Source of the DNA: Mycteria americana
Taxonomy: Eukaryota; Chordata; Aves; Ciconiiformes; Ciconiidae
Length of the DNA stretch: 64,000 bases
Assembly: GCF_035582795.1 (NCBI RefSeq)
Contig: NC_134370.1
Location: 53,059,501-53,123,500, forward strand
Direction of reading: 5' to 3'
Shown: in pieces, positions 54,001 to 62,742 of the stretch
How the letters are laid out: every line of letters begins with the position of its first letter
Position numbering within the stretch: the first letter of the stretch is position 1
Notes under the pieces: generated by a model
What the model saw: the letters and a program-made list of their open reading frames with translations, nothing else
Databases searched by the model: none
Told to the model about the DNA's origin: nothing
Position numbers and translations under genes: made by a program

Positions 54001-55910
54001 TAGAATTTCACACTTCAGACAAACTTTGAAATCTCCTCACATAATTGTTTAAATAATTGAAAAAGTTGGAGAAGACTGCGTAAAGTTCAAATAGTAAAGC
54101 ACAATGAAGGTATTTAGAAAACAGAACACTTGAGTTCCAGTTTTCAAAACCAAATTTATCAGAACTTTGTGTAGAAAACATTTGATGGCTGGTAAAAGTA
54201 AAACTTATTTATTTAGTTAAATATTTTCCCTTTAAAGTTGTAGGTAGCTACCTTACAAAGAAGTGGAGCACTGAGGGAGCATTAGTGTATTCTCAAAATA
54301 AGAGTTTTGGGGGTTTAAGAGTAAACAAACAAACAATATCATTGAGAAGTAATTTTTGCTAAGTAAGCATTAGTCCTGCCTCTGTATTGCACAAATGAGA
54401 AACAGGGTACAGCTGTTTTCTCCAGCAGCAGACTGTCTTGCTTCTCTGTTGCTTTGATCTGCAGCCACCTCTAAATTATATCCCTGCTCTTCCTTGCCCG
54501 ATAGTTATGCGCTGGTTTATAATTAAGATTTGTGAATTAGCCTATTTTCTTTGATTTTTAATATGCCTGAATTAACTTCTTGCAGGAATTTGCCATAAGC
54601 AAAAATATTCAGCTGGGTGATGAGAAAGGCCTCAAATTTCCTTGTGTTTGGGACTGGTCTCTTCAGTTTACAAGCAGGGATCGCCTGCTCTTTCACAACC
54701 CTTTGTATATTGGAAAGAGTGCACCATGTGTACAAAATGGCGCAGTGAAAACTTTTAAACGCTCAAAGGTAACTATGGTGATGTCTGTCTGTGAATGGAC
54801 TGTTTCTGTGTTTAACCATAAGGTGTTAATGTTTAAAAATTTACAGTTATACAGTGTTTTACACCCTCAGTTTAGCAATAGAAGTGTTAATTCTCTTAGC
54901 TTCCCAGCTGAAAGAAGTTATTTGCTGTAGAAGTTAAAGATGTAAATCGTTGAGCCTTGTGTGCCAGGACATTTTTTGATATGGCTGAGCTCACTGCCAA
55001 CATTTGCATTATTTCACCTATGGAAAAGTGATGACGTGCCACTCTTTTCCCCCAGGGTTGTCGGTTTTTTCAGTGAATACTTATTAATTCAATCATTAAT
55101 TGTTTTAGAAAGTCTAGAAAACATATGTATTTCTTTTTAAAGGCCACAGGTGGCCGCACTGTTTGCCCTGTGAGTCCTGCAGTAGCGACTCACAAGCTCG
55201 GAACTGTTTAAAGGTCACATTTCTGTGGATGATGCATCCTAGCAGCTCAGGGAAATCTGCTATTCAAATAAGCATAAAACTGGCAAATTACCAGTATTTA
55301 TTTTCTGCAGAAAAACTACAGCTCCACATTGCGAGGTGTCCCCCCAGCATTAAAAAATGGAATCATCAGTGAGCCAGAGTTCCTTCCAAGAAGAAACTCT
55401 CTGATACTAAAACTGAAACCGGACTTTTTACAGCAAACAGAGAGTCAGAGTAACAGCATGGAACAGTACTTCAGAGACTGGTTTGCAAAGCCTGTTGATT
55501 TGCACGGCGTAATTCTACCCCGTATCTCTGGAACACAAATAAAACTGTGGAAACTGTGCTACTTCCGCTGGGTTCCTGAGGCCCAGATTAATCATGGTGG
55601 CTTCATCACTGCTTTCCATAAAGTTTCTTTGCTGGCAGATGAAATAGACATGTTAAACCGGAATCTTCGGCAGTACAAAAGCAACTCTTCTTTGCAAGGC
55701 AGCTGCTTGGAACTGGATCAAAGCAGGATGTACTTCAGAGCAAATAGTTTAAATGACACCTCTGGGGCCCCAGACTTTCTCTCCTCCTCATTCCCATTTT
55801 CTCCTGTAGGGAACCTATGCAGACGGAGCATTCTGGGAACACCTTTAAGCAAATTTTTAAGTGGTGCCAAAATCTGGCTATCCACTGAGACGCTTGCAAA
55901 TGAAGACTAA
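17890..55910 (+). CDS. MTMR10: MTMR10, myotubularin-related pseudophosphatase, complete
   Basis: This is a catalytically inactive member of the myotubularin phosphoinositide 3-phosphatase family. Dead members are thought to act as membrane adaptors or partners of active ones. There are sixteen coding exons: 17890-17949, 19387-19447, 32412-32548, 33682-33754, 36534-36676, 45987-46077, 48526-48700, 49127-49214, 49386-49474, 50483-50613, 50739-50808, 51003-51073, 51951-52120, 53496-53666, 54586-54768 and 55311-55910. All have GT/AG borders, all phases agree, and the total is 2313 bases or 770 residues (human about 777). The start ATG has A at -3 and begins MFSLKQPKPTFKSYLLP, as in mammals. Residues of about 35-190 form the PH-GRAM lipid-binding domain. 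About 205-660 form the myotubularin phosphatase-like domain. The C-terminal region is the MTMR10-12-type tail, ending SKFLSGAKIWLSTETLANED. The Cys-x5-Arg loop is replaced around residues 396-403. No frame damage is seen. Confidence 0.97.
17950..19386 (+). other. MTMR10: MTMR10 intron 1
   Basis: The intron runs from a GTAACA donor inside the CpG island to an AG preceded by an uninterrupted run of 19 T at 19362-19380, an unusually pure polypyrimidine tract. No repeats or other genes are recognised. Confidence 0.85.
23430..23830 (-). mobile_element. Ancient CR1 fragment, antisense
   Basis: The plus strand reads as the reverse complement of an old amniote-wide CR1. Markers are 'aaggagttcagcaattcaat' with 'ttgttctgaacttaccacc', 'cctagttcttgtatgacaca', and 'tccatatctttaatcatcct' followed by 'acctctgaacattttccag'. 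These follow one another in the order expected for the end of the CR1 coding region read backwards. Divergence is high, so it predates the CR1 at 9975-12805. Confidence 0.72.
24047..24089. repeat. Homopolymer run of 43 C
   Basis: Forty-three consecutive C lie in MTMR10 intron 2, after GGTCTT and before GCTTTC. The exact length is unreliable because sequencing and assembly often misjudge such tracts. On the opposite strand it is a G run able to form a G-quadruplex. Confidence 0.85.
24347..24373. repeat. Homopolymer run of 27 G
   Basis: Twenty-seven consecutive G are preceded by CCGGGGC and followed by CGGTGGG. The run lies 257 bases after the poly-C run and is complementary to it, so the two could pair within one strand or transcript. 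The length is uncertain for the same technical reasons. Confidence 0.85.
26182..26196. repeat. Homopolymer run of 15 G
   Basis: Fifteen consecutive G lie between TTTT and TTGG in MTMR10 intron 2, with no other repeat structure around them. Confidence 0.8.
28304..28345. repeat. TG/TA dinucleotide-rich tract
   Basis: Alternating purine-pyrimidine sequence (tgtatgtattgatgtgtgtg, then tatatatata) in intron 2. It is a short, impure microsatellite. Confidence 0.65.
35353..35940. repeat. 5-bp target-site duplication flanking the LTR
   Basis: GTGCC at 35353-35357 is repeated at 35936-35940, exactly next to the two ends of the LTR. A 5-bp duplication is the staggered-cut length of class III (ERVL-type) retroviral integrases and proves the ends of the element. 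Confidence 0.88.
35358..35935 (+). mobile_element. Solo LTR of an avian ERVL-like endogenous retrovirus
   Basis: This 578-base element begins TGTCCTGGTTTCAGC and ends AAACCATGACA. It has the TG...CA ends and short inverted termini (TGTC/GACA) of a retroviral LTR and is bounded by the GTGCC duplication. Inside are a TATA box (TATATAA, 35614-35620) and a poly(A) signal ATTAAA (35770-35775) in the right order for U3-R-U5 on the plus strand. The internal viral genes are gone, so this is the product of recombination between the two LTRs of one provirus. The consensus is familiar to me from many bird genomes; the subfamily name was not checked. It lies in MTMR10 intron 4 in the same direction as the gene, so its promoter and poly(A) signal could in principle act on the transcript. 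Confidence 0.92.
37997..38022. repeat. Perfect 12-bp inverted repeat with 2-bp spacer
   Basis: TTTATGAAGGCA is followed by CT and then by its exact reverse complement TGCCTTCATAAA. It could extrude as a small hairpin. It is not near a splice site and no function is evident. Confidence 0.85.
38876..39305 (-). mobile_element. CR1 LINE 3' fragment, antisense
   Basis: The plus strand is the reverse complement of a CR1 3' region. It has 'agatcacctagtccaccttt', 'aaggatggagagccttctcc' and 'ccctgttccagtgctgcatg', then 'cactggaccctctccagctt', which reads backwards through the WNRLP and LERVQ parts of the CR1 protein. It is diverged and has lost the start of the element. Confidence 0.8.
45050..45513 (+). 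mobile_element. Old CR1 remnant with 3' end, sense
   Basis: The last 70 bases are a recognisable old CR1 3' end (gtgctaggttggaccttttg, actgactcagtatggccatt, then cttatattctta). Upstream, 'cagggcttttgtaaagggaa' resembles the HGFxKGRS coding region of the reverse transcriptase, so a large internal part must be deleted between them. The left boundary is approximate. Confidence 0.65.
46078..48525 (+). other. MTMR10: MTMR10 intron 6
   Basis: This intron of about 2.4 kb has a GTAAGT donor. It holds the ATTT microsatellite at 48027-48061. A T run near 48481-48493 lies upstream of the acceptor. Nothing else is recognised. Confidence 0.8.
48027..48061. repeat. (ATTT)n microsatellite
   Basis: About eight ATTT units, one interrupted by C, in MTMR10 intron 6. 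Confidence 0.85.
48552..48569 (+). other. MTMR10: Glycine run in MTMR10 exon 7
   Basis: Six Gly codons (GGA, four GGT, GGC) encode a flexible linker between the PH-GRAM domain and the phosphatase-like domain. The mammalian protein has a longer Gly-rich stretch at the same place, which accounts for part of the length difference. The repeated GGT codons make length change by slippage likely. Confidence 0.85.
49475..50482 (+). other. MTMR10: MTMR10 intron 9
   Basis: About 1 kb of AT-rich sequence with normal splice ends and no recognisable element. The neighbouring short introns are equally plain: 48701-49126, 49215-49385, 50614-50738 and 50809-51002. Confidence 0.8.
51070..51976 (+). other. 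MTMR10: Degenerate phosphatase loop of MTMR10 (split by intron 12)
   Basis: Active myotubularins carry an HCSDGWDRT loop, in which Cys and Arg are catalytic. The aligned residues here are Q-E-E-E-G-R-D-L-S (about residues 396-404), encoded across the exon 12/13 junction (51070-51073 and 51951-51973). Cys is replaced by Glu and Arg by Leu, so catalysis by the family mechanism is impossible. This is the known state of MTMR10 in vertebrates, not a mutation of this copy. Confidence 0.9.
51074..51950 (+). other. MTMR10: MTMR10 intron 12
   Basis: About 0.9 kb with a GTAATA donor and a TTCACAG acceptor. The minus- and plus-strand open frames of about 80-117 codons here show no family resemblance. 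Confidence 0.8.
52121..53495 (+). other. MTMR10: MTMR10 intron 13
   Basis: About 1.4 kb, holding an 18-base tandem duplication (52735-52770). A stretch of about 52840-53270 is purine-rich on the plus strand and vaguely resembles the lysine-rich linker of old LINE proteins, too weakly to call. Confidence 0.7.
52735..52770. repeat. Perfect 18-bp tandem duplication
   Basis: GGACAGTGCCCAAGAGTA occurs twice in direct succession. The absence of any difference between the copies suggests a recent slippage event. Confidence 0.9.
53667..55310 (+). other. MTMR10: MTMR10 introns 14 and 15
   Basis: Intron 14 (53667-54585) and intron 15 (54769-55310) flank the exon at 54586-54768. Both are AT-rich with normal splice ends, and no element is recognised in either. 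Confidence 0.8.
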
Positions 55911-57929
55911 GATGATGTGATGGTTTAAAGGTTTGGAGAGAACACAGCATATCATTTTGTCTTTTCTAAGTTAACACTGCTAAGTGCGGCATTGAAAGCT
56001 GTAATAATTTTTATATACAAACATTACATAAGTTTTGCACACATATTTAAAAGCAAAGCGAGTCATGCTTCAAATCGCACAATTTTGTCTTCAGTAGTTC
56101 TCATCTGCTAGGGCTTCTGGTCTCTGATTCCTTCTGTATTTTTATGGTTTGGCTCATTATATGGATGGAGCATTTCATTAGCTAATTGAAAGGGTTGGTG
56201 TGGTCATTAATGAGGGTTCTGCTTGAAATATCTTTTTTCCCAGATAGTGACTGAAGTGACTCTTGTGTCAAAACAGCTTGGCAAATTGAAGTAATTAGGT
56301 GCAGTGGACACAGACCGACAGCTGAAATCTGGGAACAAACTGTGTTGTCAGATTGCCTCTTCAGGAAGAATACTTACATGCGTACATACATACATACTAA
56401 TGTTCTGTGACTTGATCACCCTACATATGTGTTAATGTAGTGTGTATCCATGGGGATACACAAGGGAACAACTGTTCCCTTTTCTTTCTCTCCGCAAAAT
56501 GTATTGATTAACCATTAGTCAGATTTGTGCTCTTTGTCATGAGCTTGACTTTAGACTATAGGAATCAACTTCAGGACAATGCACTGTTAACCTTAAAACA
56601 TTTACTGTAGATATGGTATTGTAGTAGCTTTAGAAGTGCCTTTAAATGGGAGGAAACAGTAGCAAGATTACTCTAATGCAGCTGACACCCCCTCCCAACT
56701 TTTTACAATAGATTGTTACAGTGAGTTCTTGTTCCCTCCCCCACCTCCCCCTCTCCATTTCTGGAAATAACAGAAGGCCAGCTCAAGAGACAGCAGGTTT
56801 TTCCTCTTTAAGGTTAAGCTTGTTTGTAAGTCTCATGAGCGCCTCACTTTTTTATATAAGCACCTCAAATACTCAGCATTATATCTCTGCACGGATCCTG
56901 ATCCGTGCTGACCCTCTCCTCATCCTGTTGTAGGATGAAGTAGCTTTCAGCAGAATCATACTTAAGCCCTACTGGGTTCCAGAAAGGAGGACATGCTCCA
57001 AGTGGCCAAACCCACGAGGGGTGCTAGTGCTGTTGTCACTTTTAAGCAGGTGCTGGCAGAAGAGTGGTTAGTAGTGCCTTCTTTTTACATACATGCATGT
57101 CCATAGGGACAGTGCAATGGGCAAGCACTACTTGAGGGAATTAAATACAACAGCCTCCCTCTGCTTAATGCAGCAGCCTCCTCTGTGCTCTAAAACCTTT
57201 TAAATGATACCTCTCCCCTGGATGCTGTGCCAGAAAAAGCCTCAAGTTTATAGGGAGAAAAGCAAGAGAGGAAACTATACTGGCAGGGTGGAGGAATAGT
57301 GATGTGTCATTCTCATAGGTTAAGGCTTTTGTTGACTTCTCTTAAGAGCAAGGCTGTATTTTATGTTAACTGATTCTGTGTGAAACACAAAATGCTATTG
57401 AACCAACACTGAGCCTCTATTCAGGTGTTGACTCACAAGTTAAGGCACTGAAGGCCTTCTATGATAGACTAGAAGCTATTCTCAGTTATTGGGGGGGGGG
57501 AAGCTGTACAATAGTAATACACAGTATATAAGAGTTAAAGAAGAATTGGTATTTGGAGCTCTTCATGTGTTTGTAAAACCAAACTGGTCTTTGGCACAGG
57601 CTAAATCACAATGTGGGTTTTGGATGTCTAAGATTGCTCTAGTATTTATTTTAGAGAATATGCATCTGGAGTGGCCTTATAGGTGCAAGCTTTGTGCTAG
57701 AAAAGTCCAGTGCATATAGGACCCTATTTTCCCCAGGCTAAAAATGACCTAACATACAACGCTGTTGGGGGGCACTGGGTACGCTGCTTTCTCGCACTGT
57801 GTTTGGTTTGGTGGGGATGAGCAGGCAGTTTCACTGTAAAGGTGAGCTAATGGGGGTGGAGGGTGGGGTTAAGACTTCCTTTTTTAACTAACCAAACCCC
57901 CAAAACCCTGTTTTTATGCAAAGAAGCTG

Positions 57930-57965
57930 CGTGTGTGTGTGTGCGTGTGTGTGCACGTGTGTCTG
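57930..57965. repeat. (TG)n microsatellite, interrupted
   Basis: Alternating GT with GC and CA interruptions lies in the presumed MTMR10 3' UTR. It has Z-DNA-forming character. Confidence 0.8.
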
Positions 57966-58844
57966 CATACAGACACGCACATGCGTCTTACAACATAATG
58001 CCAGATTGGTTCTGGTCAACTGTTTGTGAGGAAAAAACGTGTATTCACCTCAATTGCCTAATTATGCTGCAAGATGGTCTGAGCATGTTAAATGGTCCAC
58101 AAACTAGTTGTCTTTATTTCCAAGCTTGCTGGAGCAGTCATCTAAATTGTTCAATTCATTATTCAAATGTTTGTATTAGTTTGCTTTTGTGATTTTTTTT
58201 TTTTTCATTAGCTTACTGCTTTCCCTGGCCTGATACTTGACATAAAAGACCTCAACCTGTGTGCTTAGTGTCTTTTGGTACCTATTTTTTTCTTTTTAAA
58301 ATTACAGTTAAAACTATGGTGTCTTTTTCCTTTTTTTTTTTTTTCCTTAAAAGTATAACTTTTTTTGTTTAAAGGTACCAAAAATGTGTAAATAAATTAC
58401 TCCACACAGGCAGCTGGTGGAATAAAAAAAAAAGTTAATGTTTAGGCTAGTACCCTTTGGGGGAAAAAATGGGTACTATATTTAAACAGAATTGTCTTTT
58501 ATAAGGAGATTTCAGACATTTTCACATTTCAGTTCTAAGATGTGTACAGATGCTGCAGATGGTCTTTGTATTTTATATATATATAGCATGGGAGGGGGTT
58601 AAAAATAATATGCCTTTATAATAAACAAAACCTGTCTAAATATCTGTTTGCCAAACAGACTTAAAAAGAAATTTTACACCGTTCAAAAAGGGGAGTTAGG
58701 CAAGCAGAGGCTGAGCTGGTGATAAGCACGGGGGAGGAGGGGGGGCACCTCCTGCAGGGGGAAGGGGAGCTATCCACGCAGACAAGGTTCTGCTTCCTTG
58801 TGTTCGCTGGCATGGGCCTTGCCTTCTGAGGAATCTGAACAACT

Positions 58845-58890
58845 GCTGTGTGTCTGTGTGTGTCTGTGTCTGTGTGTGCCTGCGTGTGTT
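58845..58890. repeat. (TGTC/TGTG)n microsatellite
   Basis: Tandem TGTGTC-type units (tgtgtgtctgtgtgtgtctg) lie in the presumed MTMR10 3' UTR. Confidence 0.8.
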
Positions 58891-59105
58891 GTTTCTTCCT
58901 CTTAAGTTAAACATCTTCTTTTAATTTACTTTTGAAAGACAGGTACTAAATGTTAATTTTAAAATATTCTCCCCTCTGCACAGTTGCCTTATCAATAGTC
59001 AGTAGGGACTGCTCTGAACATCTTTAATAACTTTCAAAAGCAATTTTGGGGTGTGAGTACGTATCTTTAACGTCTCTGTACAGAATACTGACATACAAGT
59101 GTTAT

Positions 59106-59136
59106 ATATATGTGTCTCTGTATATATATATGTACA
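59106..59136. repeat. TA/TG dinucleotide tract
   Basis: Two TATATATA blocks are separated by tgtctctg. This is a short impure microsatellite. Confidence 0.7.
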
Positions 59137-59902
59137 CATTTTCAAATTTTAATTTCTGTTCACCATTTAAAACAAGACACTGTTAATGCCATTTTGGTGT
59201 TGCAAGAGTAGAAAAATTACCAAGAAGCTTAACTGTTTTGGTTCATTTCTAGAAAATGTGCACTATTTTGGCTTTTACTGGCTGTTATATCATGACTTTT
59301 GTACTACACTGTAAACCATGTGGGGGGAAATACAAAACGCTGGTTGATATGGTTGAAGTGTACCTCCAGTGCCGTTAATTGCTGCGAGGTAGAGCTTACT
59401 GTAGACTTAGTGATCATGGTAGTACAACTTTATTCACCATTTGCTGCCATGTATCAAAGAAATTTCTTTCATTCCAGAAACGCATTGAAAAGTGTGTGTT
59501 TGTGTGTATATGTATACCCAGGCCTGCACGTGTGTTTAATGTGCACCTGCCTGCAATACCACTTTGATATTAACTGCCTTGTAATTTTAATGAAAATGTA
59601 GCAAGTGGGGCAGAGGTTTTGGCTTACTCTCAGACGGAAAGACATTAAAACCAAAAAATTTCTAACATATTTAAGCAAAGGACAAAATCTTAAATTTGCC
59701 TCTAACATAAGAGACAGAAACCTGTACCTCAAATTGCTCTAGGCAGTAGGTTCTAATGCTGTTGCTGTGATGGTTTAGAGTTCACTATTTCAACTGAAAC
59801 TAAAATCTTTGTGCCTGATAATGATTTATTGAGTAAAGTAGCAGTGCCAGGAAGATTATAAAATCCTGATGCTGAGTTGTGAATGTGAAGTAAATTAGAC
59901 TA

Positions 59903-59908
59903 AATAAA
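59903..59908 (+). terminator. MTMR10: Probable distal MTMR10 poly(A) signal
   Basis: An AATAAA is followed about 30 bases later by GGTGGTTGTGTTCG, a good downstream GT-rich element. Cleavage would fall near 59925. A further AATAAA at 60037 is an alternative. Confidence 0.55.
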
Positions 59909-59930
59909 AGTTCATACCTTTCCACAGTGA

Positions 59931-60690
59931 ACTGCAGGTGGTTGTGTTCGCTTCTTCTAACAAAAAAAAATAGTGGGGGTGTGTGGGTTTTTTTTTTCCA
60001 AGAAAAGCAGGGACACGGTGCTGTAGAAGGATGATTAATAAAAGAAGATGTGCAAATGATCTTAATTTCTTGCTACATCCTATTACAGTGTCTGCTGTTT
60101 GTATGGTAAGCAGAATTTCTGATATCAGAAAAACTCACTCAGTGGGAGAATGAAGACTCCAGAAAAAAGATGTTGGCTATGTGTTAAAATTGAGACAAAC
60201 CCACAGGATTTTGGTGTTTTAAAAGAGGACTCATCCTTTTGGTTCCATTTCAAGCAACCAACTTATTTCTGAATGAGAAAACACATCAATTCATGTGGGG
60301 CCAAACTGACTGTTAATAAATGACACACTGCAGCTGAGTGCAGTGATCTTGGCACTGAACAATTCCTGTCTACTACTAGAAATATTTCCCCTTTCTACAA
60401 ATAATACAGGTATTCACAACAGAAGGAGCTGTAAAATATATCATCCTTTCATACATAGCAGCATGTTAAAACAGCATTTAAAAAAAAAAGTTTTATGCCT
60501 TACTCCATGCCATCAGTGACCAGCTGTATTTTTTTTGTATTAAAGTGAAAATTGAAATACATAATTCCAAGTGGGGACAGTTAGAGAACTGTGCTGGTCC
60601 TGCCCATCCTGGAAGGGCACTAAACTTGCACCTTGCAAGGCAACTTGCACAACATAATGAACTTGGGCTACACAGGCAACATGGAAATGA
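59931..60690. other. Gap between convergent MTMR10 and FAN1 transcripts
   Basis: About 0.75 kb of AT-rich sequence between the likely ends of two genes that face each other. No gene or repeat is recognised. Both transcripts may in fact run into it. Confidence 0.6.
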
Positions 60691-60713
60691 TCAGGACTTG
60701 ATGCACCACATTT

Positions 60714-60719
60714 TTTATT
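60714..60719 (-). terminator. FAN1: Probable FAN1 poly(A) signal
   Basis: On the minus strand this reads AATAAA, about 335 bases after the FAN1 stop codon. It is the nearest canonical signal downstream of the gene, giving a short 3' UTR (about 60695-61052). Confidence 0.6.
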
Positions 60720-61052
60720 GTAGAGGATGTTCTCAGCTGGTACCAGTGTGATTGCAGATGTTTCTCTTTACTGCGCAAAAACCCTAGGTTACCTTTCATA
60801 GAATAAGTTATGAATTGTGGATAGAAGAGAAAGGCTTTGTTCTTCTGAACACAAAGTGACATACAGTAAATCGTACCGACAGTCTTCTCAAACTATTTTT
60901 TTGAATGTTTTGTGCTAAAAATAACTACAGTAATATACCAAGAAACCAGAATTTTAGAAGAAACTACTTTTAATAAGCAGCAGCCAGTTGTGTGTGTCAC
61001 GCCAGTTCCTTTAAAAACACCCCAGTTACCCATGTGATGAAGACCTCTGTTG

Positions 61053-62742
61053 TCAACTGAGGCGCTTGCTCTTGCCTCCAACAGCTTGCACGTGACAAAC
61101 TTCTACTGTAGCACCCAGCTTCTTCAGCTCACTCAGCCAGATTATCTGCTTGTGGGACAGGCGATCATTGGGACCTTTCACTTCCACCAGCTACAAAGAA
61201 ATGGGGGTGATTAGTAGTGTGCCTGTGGAGGAACCGAAAGATCATTAGCTTGCACAGACTAATGTAAGTATTCTTTTATGGCTGTTATTTGCAACAAAAA
61301 TAGTAAAGATTTAGCACAACAGAAGGCCCAGTGGGTGCTAAATTATTAACCCATGTTCCAAAGTTTACCTGTAAGAGAATGACATTTTATCCCGTAAATA
61401 CCCACCAAAACACAGACAGAGGCACTGGTGAATGAAGATGCCACATATTCAAAAAGCCATCATCTGTAACCTCACCTGTTCCAGCTGATACTGACAGCAA
61501 CTTACTCATCTGTACTAGGCAACTAATTTCTTCAGCTGTTTTATAAACGTGTAACAAGTTGCTCCAGCAGCTGAGATGTCCAACAGTCTTCTAGTAGCTA
61601 TTCCACTACCATGCAAGACACAAACCATGGCTGCTTACTCAATTTTTGTAGCAGAGACAGATGTAGTTGTTGTAGTCTCATATATTCAAGTTTTTGTGTA
61701 AGTGGTGACATTAGCACCCCTTGCTAACAACAGTCAGAATGTGTATGACTGATTGGTAACAGTTGCTTTACAGTAATTTTAATCGAAGCCCTATTCTACA
61801 ACAATACCTAGGCCACCTCTTGCTGTTTCTCATTATGCCCATTAAAGCTACAGCAAAATGTGATGAAACAGCAGATAACAATCACCCACTACTTGCCATA
61901 GCTGCTGGGCAGCTGAGCAGCAGGTTTAACTCCACCACAACAGGAAAACACAGTTTGTATGGGCTGACAGCTGGAAGGTTTTATACCTAAGGGTAAGATC
62001 AGCTGAGCACTGAGTATTTCCATGATCTCCCAATATACCTTGAAGTGATTAGTGTGAGTACGCCACACAACCAGGTCAGGAAGTCCCCCTCTGCAATGGC
62101 GTAGATCTTTGGAAAGTCGCCTAAAGACACCGCTCAGAAATATTCCTCCAAGGCAAGAGACAAGGCTCTGCAAGAGAAGGTTTGGTAGTTGGCTTTTTTT
62201 AAATTTTGATTTCCTGTACAGCCATTTCCCAACTCTCACAAGAAGATTGTATGGCCCACCTCAGCTTTTTGTTTAGTCACGTGTAACAAGAATCTTAAAT
62301 AGATGTTATCTACAGCAACTTTCCCCACTGTGTTCCCAACTGCTGTTGCAGGAAAAGTGACCATATGAGAAAAGAGTAACAGTACTTGGGAGTACTGGGG
62401 AGAACGGTGCTGAAGCCCCCCCTCCCACCACTCACCATCAGCCTCGGCTCAGTGCCTCAGTACAAACTGTGAGCGCACTACGGCCATGTGTGATTTAACG
62501 GCAAGCCTCATCAAACAGAGTGCCCATTCTGGACAACAGTTACTTACCTGAACTTGCTGGAGGGAAATAAAACGCCCCCAGCTAACTAGTGCTGCTGCTT
62601 TTCCCTCCTGAGTGGTCCAGATGTCAGCAATCAACTTTGCCAGTGTCTCTGAGGAAGCTGTATGAAGCTGCTGGAGTCTGGCCTCAATAACATCCCTCCT
62701 GTTCTCATAGAAGCTGTCAGTGTATAAATCCAGGGGGAATGT
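61053..62742 (-). CDS. FAN1: FAN1 C-terminal exons (VRR-NUC nuclease domain), partial
   Basis: FAN1 (Fanconi-associated nuclease 1) is a nuclear 5' flap endonuclease and 5'-3' exonuclease that acts in DNA interstrand-crosslink repair and limits repeat expansion. In transcript order the exons are 62742-62548 (65 codons), 62167-62039 (43 codons) and 61190-61053 (46 codons including the stop). All splice in phase 0 at AG/GT borders. The joined 153 residues are the end of the VRR-NUC domain. Key parts are [35 protein letters not shown] (the PD of the PD-(D/E)xK site), [15 protein letters not shown] (its E and K) and [12 protein letters not shown] near the stop. All three visible catalytic residues are intact. 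The preceding exon, expected to encode the FMDGIPDVFRNACQ-type region, was not found to the right edge, so that intron exceeds 1.2 kb. The UBZ, SAP and TPR regions are outside the window. Confidence 0.96.
61191..62547 (-). other. FAN1: FAN1 introns between the visible exons
   Basis: Two short introns (61191-62038 and 62168-62547 on the plus-strand scale) separated by the 43-codon exon. Both have normal minus-strand GT and AG ends. No repeats are recognised. Confidence 0.85.

Larger units (their letters stand above)
55911..59930 (+). other. MTMR10: MTMR10 3' UTR (long form, inferred)
   Basis: No coding sequence follows the stop codon for about 4 kb. Possible poly(A) signals occur at 58391, 58619 and 59903. 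The last is the best placed, with a GT-rich element after it. The stretch holds a TG repeat with CG and CA interruptions (about 57930-57965), a TGTC/TGTG repeat (58845-58890), a TA/TG tract (59106-59136) and many AT-rich words. The real end would need transcript data. Confidence 0.6.
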
